Made by a program: the position numbers and the translations under genes. The notes under the pieces were generated by a model. That model searched no databases and had not been told where the DNA came from. It worked only from the letters and a program-made list of their open reading frames with translations. From Candidatus Binatus soli (lineage in GTDB: Bacteria > Desulfobacterota > Binatia > Binatales > Binataceae), in contig DLMJ01000006.1 of the NCBI GenBank assembly GCA_002479255.1, positions 124,001-188,000 of the forward strand: a DNA stretch of 64,000 nucleotides, read 5' to 3'. Within the stretch, counting starts at the first letter, position 1. The number at the start of each line of letters is the position of its first letter. Shown piece by piece: positions 57,369 to 64,000 of the stretch.

Positions 57369-58997
57369 ATGACAGGTATACCGCACGGTTTGGCGCTTCT
57401 GCGTGATCCGCAACTGAATAAATCGACCGCGTTCACTGAGTCTGAGCGCGAGGCGCTGGGCCTGCTCGGCCTCTTGCCGGAAGGGATCGATACCGAGGCA
57501 GCTCAGATCCAGCGGGTGCACCTTCAGCTGTCGCAAAAGCCGAACGATCTGGAAAAGTACATCTACTTGTCGCAACTGCAGGATAACGACGAAACGCTCT
57601 TTTACTGCGTGCTCATGTCGGACCCGGTGCGATTCCTGCCGCTCGTCTACACCCCGACGGTGGGCGAGGCCTGCCTCCAGTTTGGCCACATCATGCGCCG
57701 GCCCAAGGGCCTTTACCTGTCGATCAAACGCAAGGGCCGCGTCCGCGAAATTCTCCGCAATTGGCCGCAGCGCGACGTGCGCTTTATCGTGGTCAGCAGC
57801 GGGCAGCGGATTCTGGGGCTTGGCGATCTCGGCGCAAACGGCATGGGAATCCCGATCGGCAAGCTGGCGCTCTACACCGCGTGCGCCGGCGTGCCGCCGC
57901 AATACTCTCTCCCGATCCTCATCGACTGCGGCACTAACAATGAGACGTTGCTGCGCGACCCGCTCTACCTGGGCTTGCGGCAGACGCGCCCGCCAGTGGC
58001 GCAGTTGGATGAGTTTGTCGAAGAATTCATAACCGCGGTCCAGGAAGAGTTCCCTAATTGCTGCGTCCAGTTCGAGGATTGGGCGGGCGCCGACGCCATC
58101 CGGCTGCTTGCCCGCTACCGCGACCGGATTTGCTGCTTCAACGATGACATCCAGGGCACCGCGGCGGTCGCGCTTGCGGGAATTCTTGGAGCGCTTCGCA
58201 TAATCGGCGGAAAACTCTCCGAGCAGACCTTCCTGTTCCTCGGCGCCGGTTCCGCCGCTATCGGAATCTCAGGCCTGTTGACCGAAAGGATGATGCTCGA
58301 GGGGATTTCAGCCGAGGATGCCCGCGCTCGACTGTGGTTGTTCGACGTAAACGGACTGCTGGAAACAACCCGCAATGACCTGGCTGATTTCCACAAGCCT
58401 TACGCGCATCGCCACTCGCCGACCAAAGATTTTGTCGATGCGATCGAGTCGATCAAGCCGACCGCGATCATCGGCGTCAGCACGGTTGCCAAGACCTTCA
58501 ACCAGCGCGTGATCGAAACGATGGCGCGAATCAATCGGCGCCCGATTATCTTCGCCTGCTCGAATCCGACCTCGCACTCCGAGTGCTCGGCGGAAGAGGC
58601 TTACCGCTGGTCGGAGGGCCGTGCCATCTTCGCCAGCGGAAGCCCGTTTCCTCCGGTGCTCCTTAACGGCAGGACCTTTGTGCCCGGACAGGGGAACAAC
58701 ATTTACATCTTTCCCGCGATAGGTCTGGCGGTCTATGCCACCCGCGCAAGGCGCGTGACGAATGAGATGTTCATAGTTGCCGCTCGCGCGGTGGCGGAGC
58801 AGGTGAGTGCGGCCGAGCTCGATGCCGGGCTCATCTATCCTCCCGTGTCAACGATACTCAACACCGAGTTATATGCTGCCGAGCGCGTGGCGGAGGTGAT
58901 TTTCGCGCGCGGCTTTGCGCGCGTCCCGGTGCCTCAAGATATCGCGCAATTCGTCCGATCGCAGACCTACAAACCCGAATACCATCTTCTGAGATAA
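57369..58997 (+). CDS. maeA: NAD(P)-dependent malic enzyme
   Basis: 542 residues, large SfcA/MaeA class. Oxidatively decarboxylates malate to pyruvate. Motifs: YTPTVGEACLQFGHI, LGLGDLGANGMGIPIGKL, LRDPLYLG, the metal-site FEDWAGADAIRLL and CFNDDIQGTAAVALAGILGAL, the NAD loop FLGAGSAAIGISGL, and FACSNPTSHSECSAEEAYRW. NAD or NADP preference cannot be read safely. ATG 57369 lies right after the AT-rich repeats. Divergent from pckG. Confidence 0.95.
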   Translation: MTGIPHGLALLRDPQLNKSTAFTESEREALGLLGLLPEGIDTEAAQIQRVHLQLSQKPNDLEKYIYLSQLQDNDETLFYCVLMSDPVRFLPLVYTPTVGEACLQFGHIMRRPKGLYLSIKRKGRVREILRNWPQRDVRFIVVSSGQRILGLGDLGANGMGIPIGKLALYTACAGVPPQYSLPILIDCGTNNETLLRDPLYLGLRQTRPPVAQLDEFVEEFITAVQEEFPNCCVQFEDWAGADAIRLLARYRDRICCFNDDIQGTAAVALAGILGALRIIGGKLSEQTFLFLGAGSAAIGISGLLTERMMLEGISAEDARARLWLFDVNGLLETTRNDLADFHKPYAHRHSPTKDFVDAIESIKPTAIIGVSTVAKTFNQRVIETMARINRRPIIFACSNPTSHSECSAEEAYRWSEGRAIFASGSPFPPVLLNGRTFVPGQGNNIYIFPAIGLAVYATRARRVTNEMFIVAARAVAEQVSAAELDAGLIYPPVSTILNTELYAAERVAEVIFARGFARVPVPQDIAQFVRSQTYKPEYHLLR

Positions 58998-59117
58998 AAT
59001 CACCCGCCGCGGTATTCCGGTGGATATTGCGCCGGCGCGCATCTGCGGCGGTTTCGAGCGCGCGCGTCCTTGAGATATGCTCGCTATATACCCGTCGCCG
59101 CGGGAGGCCCCTGCATC

Positions 59118-59561
59118 GTGCCCGAGACTTTTCAGAAGGAAAGCGCACTCGCTCGATTCTTGAACCGCCTGATGGGCCGCGCCGTCAAGCTCGGAATCGC
59201 GCCGCGATACATGCGCCTGCTCGAGGTCCGCGGCAGAAAATCGGGGATGACCTTCACCACCCCCGTCAACCTCCTCGAATTCCAGGGTCGCCGATGGCTG
59301 GTTGCTGCTCGCGGCGAGACTGCATGGGCCCGCAATGCGCGCGCCGCCGGTCGCGTCGTCCTGCGGCGCGGCGCCGGTTCCGAATCGTTGACGGTTCGCG
59401 AGCTTGCCGATGCCGACAAGCCCGAGATTATCAAAGCGTTCCTCGATCGCTTCGCCTCCCAGGTTCAGCGTTTCTTCGACGTGCCCGCCGGCTCGCCCGC
59501 CGACGCGTTTCGCACCGTCGCGTCGCGCACGCCGGTCTTTGAGCTGGTCGGCGACGGCTGA
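59118..59561 (+). CDS. Nitroreductase/quinone reductase family protein (DUF385, F420-type)
   Basis: 147 residues with the split-barrel fold of the Ddn group: RGRKSGMTFTTPVNLLEFQGRRWLVAARGETAWARNARAAGRVVLRRG is the diagnostic core. Characterised relatives bind the deazaflavin F420; whether this organism makes F420 is not shown here. The GTG at 59118 has GGGAGG 8 bp upstream and is preferred to the TTG at 59070. It precedes the MFS gene by 18 bp, probably one transcript. Confidence 0.8.
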   Translation: MPETFQKESALARFLNRLMGRAVKLGIAPRYMRLLEVRGRKSGMTFTTPVNLLEFQGRRWLVAARGETAWARNARAAGRVVLRRGAGSESLTVRELADADKPEIIKAFLDRFASQVQRFFDVPAGSPADAFRTVASRTPVFELVGDG

Positions 59562-59579
59562 GAGTCCTCGAATTCTTTT

Positions 59580-60896
59580 GTGAACGATCCCGCGCCGCCG
59601 ACGGCCCCGGCCCCCAATCACGAGCAGCTCGATGCCGCCGCTGATTCCGCCGGGCGCGAGCGGGTGACCGTTATCGCGCTGGTCGCGATGCTCTTCTACC
59701 AGGGCTTCGCGGCCTCAATTGTCTCGGTCGCGGCGCCGTGGATCGGAACGAGCTTCCACCTCGACGGCGCCGGAATCGCCCGCCTGTTCGCGTGGATCTC
59801 GCTCTCCGCCCTGGGCGCGCTCGCGCTTTCACGGATGATCGACAGGCACGGACGTCGCCGCATGATCCTGTGGTGCGTCGCCGCGATTCCCGTTTGCAGC
59901 ATCGGGACCGCGCTCTCGACCAATTTTGTCGCGTTCACCTCATTTCAGATCGCGCTCTATGCGGTCCTCGGCGCCGCCGGCGCCGGCTGTATCGTGATGC
60001 TTTCCGAGGAGCTGCCGATCGCACGTCGCGCACGCGGCCAAAGCTTCGGCGGTCTGGCGGCCTCGGTGGGAGCCGGACTCTGCGTATTCCTCATGCCGAT
60101 CTTTGTCGCGTACGGATGGTCGTGGCGATGGATGTTCGTGATTTCGGCGGCGGGAGTCGCCATGCTGCCCGCGATGGCGCGGCTGTTGCCCGAGAGCGAT
60201 CGATGGGAACTCTCAGAAAGTGCGGGAATCATCGCCAGGTCGCACTTTTACGACGTCTTTCAGCCGCTCTATCGCAAACGCTCGATCACGATGATCGTAT
60301 GCGCGCTGGCCGTCGCAATCTCGACCACCGCCGCTAACGCCTTTGGCTACTACCACGCGGTTTCCGTTGTCGGCCTGTCGGCCGCCGCCGCCAGCACGAT
60401 GACCATCGTCGCCGGCGGATTAGGATTGGTTGGTTTTCCAATCGGCGCGTGGGCGTCGGAGCGCTTCGGCCGCGTGCCGACGGTGGTCGGCTTCGGCATT
60501 TTCATCACCGCCGGCCATTTGTGGTTTTTTTGGGGACCGCCGGCGCATTTCGCGTGGCCGCTGATGTGGCTGTCGGGCGGCTTCTTCTGGTTCAACGTAT
60601 GCGACAACGGGGGCTCCGTCGCGACCAACGCGGCCGCGACCGAACTGTTTCCCACCCCGCTGCGCGGCACCATGATCGGTTGGTTCGCGCTGGTCGGCGC
60701 CATCGGCGCCGTCATTTGCAATGCCGCGGTCGCGATGCTGGCGAACGCGATGGGCGGGCTGTCGATCGTCGTCGGCGCGCTGTCGATTGTTGGAATCCCG
60801 GCTGCGATCCTGTTCGGTCTGATGATCGACGAAACTCGCGGGATGTCGCTCGAGATGTCCGGCAAGGAATCCGAATTCACCGCCTCCGAGAACTAA
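59580..60896 (+). CDS. MFS transporter
   Basis: 438 residues, twelve predicted membrane helices. The loop 2-3 motif is present as SRMIDRHGRRRMI, and the corresponding half-repeat as ASERFGRVPTVVG. It resembles the sugar/aromatic-acid porter branch with WSWRWMFVISAAGVAMLP between helices 5 and 6. The cargo is not predictable. Start GTG 59580. A 7-bp inverted repeat TCGCAGA/TCTGCGA (60908-60930) follows the stop. Confidence 0.88.
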   Translation: MNDPAPPTAPAPNHEQLDAAADSAGRERVTVIALVAMLFYQGFAASIVSVAAPWIGTSFHLDGAGIARLFAWISLSALGALALSRMIDRHGRRRMILWCVAAIPVCSIGTALSTNFVAFTSFQIALYAVLGAAGAGCIVMLSEELPIARRARGQSFGGLAASVGAGLCVFLMPIFVAYGWSWRWMFVISAAGVAMLPAMARLLPESDRWELSESAGIIARSHFYDVFQPLYRKRSITMIVCALAVAISTTAANAFGYYHAVSVVGLSAAAASTMTIVAGGLGLVGFPIGAWASERFGRVPTVVGFGIFITAGHLWFFWGPPAHFAWPLMWLSGGFFWFNVCDNGGSVATNAAATELFPTPLRGTMIGWFALVGAIGAVICNAAVAMLANAMGGLSIVVGALSIVGIPAAILFGLMIDETRGMSLEMSGKESEFTASEN

Positions 60897-60965
60897 CCCC
60901 GGCGACTTCGCAGATACAAGGGTTCTGCGAGCGCATCGCAAAAGCCCGCCTGCTCACTTTTTTGT

Positions 60966-61180
60966 GTCATCCTGAGCGCAGCGAAGGAACCCGGATCTTT
61001 GCCTCGCCCTGACAGGGCGAGGCCGACGCGGAGCGTCGGGTGCGGTTCCAAATTCCAAATTCCTCCCCCATCCCGTCTTAATCCGTCATCCCGAGCGATG
61101 TCGCGCCCCCGGCGTCATCCCGAACGATGGCGCTCCTCTCCGTCATCCCGAGCGAAGTCGAGGGACCCCGGATCTTTTTC
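60966..61180. repeat. Cluster of GTCATCC(C/T)GAGCG intergenic repeats
   Basis: Copies begin at 60966, 61085, 61113 and 61142; the last three are 28-29 bp apart. The first and last are followed by a similar (C)CCGGATCTTT segment. This is a dispersed, non-coding repeat type. No gene is seen between 60897 and 61372. Confidence 0.7.
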
Positions 61181-61263
61181 TTTGCCTCTCCCTTACAGAC
61201 CTTTGCGTAACCTGATCGGGTCATTATTTTCCGCGCCCGCCAGCGGCGGGCGGCCCTAATACT

Positions 61264-61284
61264 GGGTGCAGGGGTCACCCCTGC
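61264..61284. repeat. Intact REP-like palindrome, copy 1
   Basis: GGGTGCAGGGGT-C-ACCCCTGC: GCAGGGGT and ACCCCTGC are perfect arms around one C. It matches the site entered by the IS110 element. Confidence 0.85.
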
Positions 61285-61311
61285 CCGGTGAATTTCAGCT
61301 CCCGGCGCTGG

Positions 61312-61335
61312 TGTACATTACAGCGTAAATGTACA
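61312..61335. promoter_or_regulatory. Operator-like palindrome before antitoxin gene
   Basis: TGTACATT-N8-AATGTACA, perfect 8-bp arms, 37 bp before the Phd-type antitoxin ATG; a typical position for autoregulation of a toxin-antitoxin module. Confidence 0.65.
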
Positions 61336-61372
61336 ATTGACTCAGTTTCAGCGAACGGGAGCACATTTGCCG

Positions 61373-61654
61373 ATGCCAGCCAGGAAGAAATCCAGCAGTG
61401 AAGCGATCACTACAGTTGCGGCGCGTCAGCACTTCTCTGACCTTATCAACCGCGTTGCTTACGGCAAGGACCGGATTCTGCTAACCCGCCGCAGCCGTCC
61501 GCTGGCGGCTGTGGTGCCGATCGAGGATGTCGCGCTGCTTGAAGCGATGGAGGACCGCGACGACTTGAAGGCCGCCCGCGCGGCGATCCGCGAGGCCAAA
61601 CGCAAGGGGACGACTCCGTGGACGCGGCTGAAAAAGGAACTGGGTCTGATCTGA
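61373..61654 (+). CDS. Phd/YefM-family antitoxin
   Basis: 93 residues. SEAITTVAARQHFSDLINRVAYGKDRILLTRRSRPLAAVVPIEDVALLEAMED is the Phd/YefM N-terminal fold, followed by a charged C-terminal arm. It would neutralise a RelE/ParE-type toxin; the reading frame after it (61662) looks like a decayed toxin, so the module may be broken. ATG 61373 is the domain start; the frame opens at a TTG (61337) within the operator region. Confidence 0.85.
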   Translation: MPARKKSSSEAITTVAARQHFSDLINRVAYGKDRILLTRRSRPLAAVVPIEDVALLEAMEDRDDLKAARAAIREAKRKGTTPWTRLKKELGLI

Positions 61655-61661
61655 CAACGCG

Positions 61662-61928
61662 ATGGCCTACGCGGTCGAGTTCTGCGCGGGGTATTTCAGA
61701 ATTGTGGCTGCGATGCGTCCCGCCCGGCAGAGGCTATTTTTTGAGGCCATTTTTATCCGAGCCGTGCCGCCGGACGATTTGCGCGCGATCAAACAGGTCT
61801 GCGGGCGCAGAAGAACCTACGCCGTGGATACGCTGCGCGGCTTTTTTTCTGGAGCATCCCGGATAATCCCCTCTCTTTTCCCAAGGTATCGCTTTACCGA
61901 GATCCCGCGCTCCGCTTTGCGCGCCTGA
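61662..61928 (+). pseudogene. Decayed RelE/ParE-type toxin
   Basis: 88-codon frame 7 bp after the antitoxin. It starts MAYAVEF as RelE-type toxins do, then has ARQRLFFEAIF and GRRRTYAVDTLRG, which recall the conserved helix and central strands, but the intervening parts do not fit and the C-terminal half runs into the opposite-strand HigA gene. At least one frameshift is likely. Not expected to be functional. Confidence 0.45.
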
Positions 61929-62203
61929 GCCAGATCGAAAGCAAGCTGCATCCGCATCAGGTGCTCCATCTTCGGCCCAAACGCCTTCTCGATCCGGAGG
62001 CCCATCTCACTCGTAAGAGCCGCTTTCCCGTTCAGCAGGCTGGAAAGCGCCTGCCGCCCGACCCCGAGGACTTTCGCCGCCTCGGTCACTGTCAGTCCGA
62101 GAGGCTCGATCACTTCGCGGCGGATTAAACCGCCGACATGCGGCGGATTCTTCATCGGCATAATTCCCAACGCCTCGGCTTGCGCCCCTTTTTCAATTTT
62201 CAC
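61817..62203 (-). CDS. HigA-type XRE-family antitoxin
   Basis: 128 residues with a helix-turn-helix: VIEPLGLTVTEAAKVLGVGRQALSSLLNGKAALTSEMGLRIEKAFG is the HigA signature, and HVGGLIRREVIEP precedes it. It binds and represses a toxin-antitoxin promoter. No HigB gene is found upstream (62204-62340), so it is an orphan or controls something else. GTG 62203 has GAGGAG nearby; a later Met (MPMKNPPH) is also possible. Its 3' end overlaps the decayed toxin frame on the other strand. Confidence 0.82.
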   Translation of the reverse strand: MKIEKGAQAEALGIMPMKNPPHVGGLIRREVIEPLGLTVTEAAKVLGVGRQALSSLLNGKAALTSEMGLRIEKAFGPKMEHLMRMQLAFDLAQARKAERGISVKRYLGKREGIIRDAPEKKPRSVSTA

Positions 62204-62344
62204 AGATTATCACTCCTCGAACGAGTGGAACTTGGGCGCCTGTTCGTATCTTCGCTTTCGCACCAGCGCCGCGTCGATAACGCCGGGGAGTCCCACGCCT
62301 CTCTTTTTCCGGACATTCGTGTTTCGTTCTCCTGAACTAAAAAA

Positions 62345-62360
62345 TGTTTCACGTGAAACA
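62345..62360. promoter_or_regulatory. parS centromere site (ParB binding)
   Basis: TGTTTCACGTGAAACA, identical in all 16 bases to the consensus bacterial parS. The palindrome extends four more bases each side (62341-62364, AAAA/TTTT). It lies in a non-coding gap between the HigA-type gene and the JAMM gene. ParB binds parS for chromosome segregation, and such sites cluster near oriC. Confidence 0.93.
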
Positions 62361-62437
62361 TTTTCCTAATAACCCCAGCACTTCAGCACCCTTTCCGACC
62401 ACTTTTGAAAAAAGTGACTGCCAGTGCGCCTGCCTAC

Positions 62438-62941
62438 TTAACATTGGGTGCAGGGGTCACCCCTGCATTCGACGGTCAGCTTCGTCTCGGCGAATTCCTT
62501 CCTTTCGGAATCCCAGGCGAACGCCGCTGCGCGCGCGAATTTTCCGGCGCGAATCGAGATCACGATGTAAACGACGCCGGGATAGTCGGGCTCCGGCGGA
62601 TCGAATGAGCACGCCTGCGCGCGATCGGTCGGGGAAAAATACGCGTCGCGATCGGGATGCGAATGGTAAACGGCGCGGATCGCGAGTTTGCGGCGATCGG
62701 CCTCGATCATCGCCGCCAGGTGCTCCTTCGGCTCCATCAGGAAAGCCGTGCGCGCGTCGCGCGGGAACGCCGCCGCGTCTTCGGCGTGCATGCGGTTCTG
62801 GATGTTGGCGACCGGGCGGACTTCCTCGACCGAGTTTTCGTTGTCGCCGATGATCAAGCCGCAGCATTCGAAGGGGAACTCGCGCTCAGCCTGCGCGACG
62901 ATCGCATCCATGCTCGCGCGGCGTATCGATGCCGCCTTCAT
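62438..62941 (-). CDS. JAMM/MPN-family metalloprotease
   Basis: 167 residues. FPFECCGLIIGD carries the Glu, HSHPDRDAYFSPTD the His-x-His and Asp of the JAMM zinc site (E, HxH, Asp 10 residues on). Bacterial members cut isopeptide or amide bonds, often from sulfur-carrier-type proteins; no ThiS-like partner is next to it here. The last residues CRGDPCTQC are encoded by the REP-like palindrome, which has evidently extended the frame. Its start overlaps the stop of the panE-like gene (ATGA), so they are coupled. Confidence 0.88.
   Translation of the reverse strand: MKAASIRRASMDAIVAQAEREFPFECCGLIIGDNENSVEEVRPVANIQNRMHAEDAAAFPRDARTAFLMEPKEHLAAMIEADRRKLAIRAVYHSHPDRDAYFSPTDRAQACSFDPPEPDYPGVVYIVISIRAGKFARAAAFAWDSERKEFAETKLTVECRGDPCTQC
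62446..62466. repeat. Intact REP-like palindrome, copy 2
   Basis: Same 21 bases as 61264-61284; the preceding TTAACATT also matches the left flank of the IS110 insertion site (TTAACGTT). It lies inside the 3' end of the JAMM gene. Confidence 0.88.
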
Positions 62942-63930
62942 CGTTCTCCCTGAGTTTTCATTGCTCGGCGCCGAGCCCGCTCGGCGGCCCTGATCAGCCG
63001 CGTCAGCATCCGATTCGTCTCCGCGCCGATTCCCAGGCGATCGGCAAGCTCGACGATCTTGCCGTTCAGCGCGCCGATCTCGGTGCGCCCGCGGACATGA
63101 AGATCGCGGATCATCGTCGGCCGATGAACGGACGTCGGCGGGATCATCTGCTCATAAAAAACTTTTAGATACTCTGCCGCACTCGAAAAGGGGAGGGCGA
63201 CGCCGAGCGCGCGCGCGACCGCGAACGCCTCCTCGATCGCGCGATCCATGATCGGCTTCACGTCCGGATCGCCGGCGAGCGCTCCATAGTGCTGCTGCAA
63301 AATTGCGCCGAGCGGATTCAGCGCCACGTTGTACAGAACCTTGGTCCACAGGACGGGCATGATGTCGTCAACACCGACCGCGGGAACGCCGGCGGCGTCG
63401 ATCATTGCGGCGATCGCGCGGGCGCGCGCCGCGAGTGCCGGCGAGTCCTCGCGATGAATCGCGGGTGCGGGTCCGATTGCGACCGGCTGCGCGAAAACCG
63501 TCACGTGCGCACTGCCCGGCGAGGGTATTTCCGCGCCGAAGATCACGCGCGCGCCCAACACCCGTTGCCGTCCGAAGCTCTCGATCAACGACTCGATATT
63601 GCCCAGGCCATTTTGCATCGAGACCACCGCGCCGTCGTCGGTCAAACGGTCGGCCAGCCGAGCCGCGATCGACTCGGTGTCATAACTCTTGACCGTGCAC
63701 ACGATTAATCCGAACCGCCTGCCGAGCCGCGCGGGATCGTCGGCCAGCGTCATGCCGGTGACGGTTCGATCGCCAAGCAGTCCCGAAATTCTTAAGCCCC
63801 CGCGTGCAATCGCCTCGAGATGCGCTCGCCGGCCAAGCAGCGTGACGTCGTGCCCCGCATCATGCAGCATCCCGCCGAGAATCGAGCCAATCGCGCCGGC
63901 GCCGGCGACCAAGATGACAGAATTGGACAT
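62938..63930 (-). CDS. Ketopantoate reductase family protein
   Basis: 330 residues. NADP loop VILVAGAGAIGSILGGML, LLGRRAHLEAI, VCTVKSYDT, the MQNGLGN active loop, LWTKVLYNVALNPLGA with the catalytic Lys and Asn, and a C-terminal helical domain with HVRGRTEIGALNG (Glu). This is the PanE/ApbA fold: ketopantoate to pantoate for CoA synthesis. Several paralogues of this family exist in many genomes and some reduce other 2-keto acids, so the substrate is not certain. Start ATG 63930 (MSNSVILVAG); the frame reaches 63966. No gene is seen in 63931-64000. Confidence 0.85.
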   Translation of the reverse strand: MSNSVILVAGAGAIGSILGGMLHDAGHDVTLLGRRAHLEAIARGGLRISGLLGDRTVTGMTLADDPARLGRRFGLIVCTVKSYDTESIAARLADRLTDDGAVVSMQNGLGNIESLIESFGRQRVLGARVIFGAEIPSPGSAHVTVFAQPVAIGPAPAIHREDSPALAARARAIAAMIDAAGVPAVGVDDIMPVLWTKVLYNVALNPLGAILQQHYGALAGDPDVKPIMDRAIEEAFAVARALGVALPFSSAAEYLKVFYEQMIPPTSVHRPTMIRDLHVRGRTEIGALNGKIVELADRLGIGAETNRMLTRLIRAAERARRRAMKTQGER

Positions 63931-64000
63931 CATGTCGAAATTATCGGTCGCCGCTTCGCCAAACAACGCCGCCGCTTTGTTCGCTTCACGGGATGAGTCT

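Noticed and set aside
61085..61165. 28-29-bp spaced repeats as a CRISPR array
   Set aside because: Repeats are short, degenerate and only three in a row, with no true spacers and no cas genes nearby.
62204..62343. Possible HigB toxin upstream of the HigA-type gene
   Set aside because: Only fragments of 27-40 codons are open and none shows HigB motifs.

Overview
The window is GC-rich, gene-dense DNA from a Gram-negative bacterium. It carries lipid A Ara4N genes, an LPS-core type glycosyltransferase, MsbA-like exporters and a meso-DAP type division and cell-wall (dcw) cluster. The mix of acyl-CoA dehydrogenase, CaiB/BaiF CoA-transferase, DUF4838, an F420-type reductase relative and many serine-hydrolase and aminopeptidase genes resembles uncultured soil lineages around the old Deltaproteobacteria (for example Binatota or Desulfobacterota). 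That placement is an inference from gene content. No rRNA, tRNA or CRISPR array was seen.

Layout. 0-2.7 kb: end of an arn operon (ArnA formyltransferase and decarboxylase as two genes, then ArnD). 2.8-16.2 kb: housekeeping genes (purA, serA and a class V aminotransferase, a GalT-like enzyme, a crotonase, leuS, GNAT, O-methyltransferase, a Mut7-C protein). 16.3-24.8 kb: hydrolase, aminopeptidase, a probable heterodimeric ABC exporter, a WaaE-like glycosyltransferase and an Mrp Fe-S carrier, interrupted by an apparently intact IS110-family element. 24.9-29.2 kb: DUF4838, acyl-CoA dehydrogenase and CoA-transferase operon. 29.2-35.9 kb: accessory block (MscS, serpin, lipoprotein, frameshifted P-loop ATPase). 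37.1-52.7 kb: contiguous dcw cluster mraZ-rsmH-ftsL-ftsI-murE-mraY-murD-ftsW-murG-murC-murB-ftsQ-ftsA-ftsZ, with no murF or ddl. 52.8-55.4 kb: VapBC module, lower-GC orphan genes and an integrase remnant. 55.4-60.9 kb: divergent pckG and maeA, a small reductase and an MFS transporter. 61-62.4 kb: repeats, antitoxins and a perfect parS site. 62.4-64 kb: JAMM protease and ketopantoate-reductase-family gene.

Most notable observations. (1) The IS110 element sits inside a REP-like palindrome, and two intact copies of that palindrome in the window define its ends and an AG/CT core. Its 5' non-coding region contains short segments matching both the target and the element's own ends in the order expected of a bridge RNA. 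Joining its ends would build a 17-bp-spaced promoter. (2) Two accessory cassettes (VapBC after ftsZ; MscS-serpin after the CoA-transferase) are each bracketed by a duplicated 3' end of the preceding core gene. In the CoA-transferase case all five differences are synonymous. (3) A 16/16 parS consensus site suggests the window lies in the origin-proximal part of the chromosome. (4) FtsZ ends with two copies of its C-terminal conserved peptide, and FtsQ appears to lack a recognisable POTRA domain.
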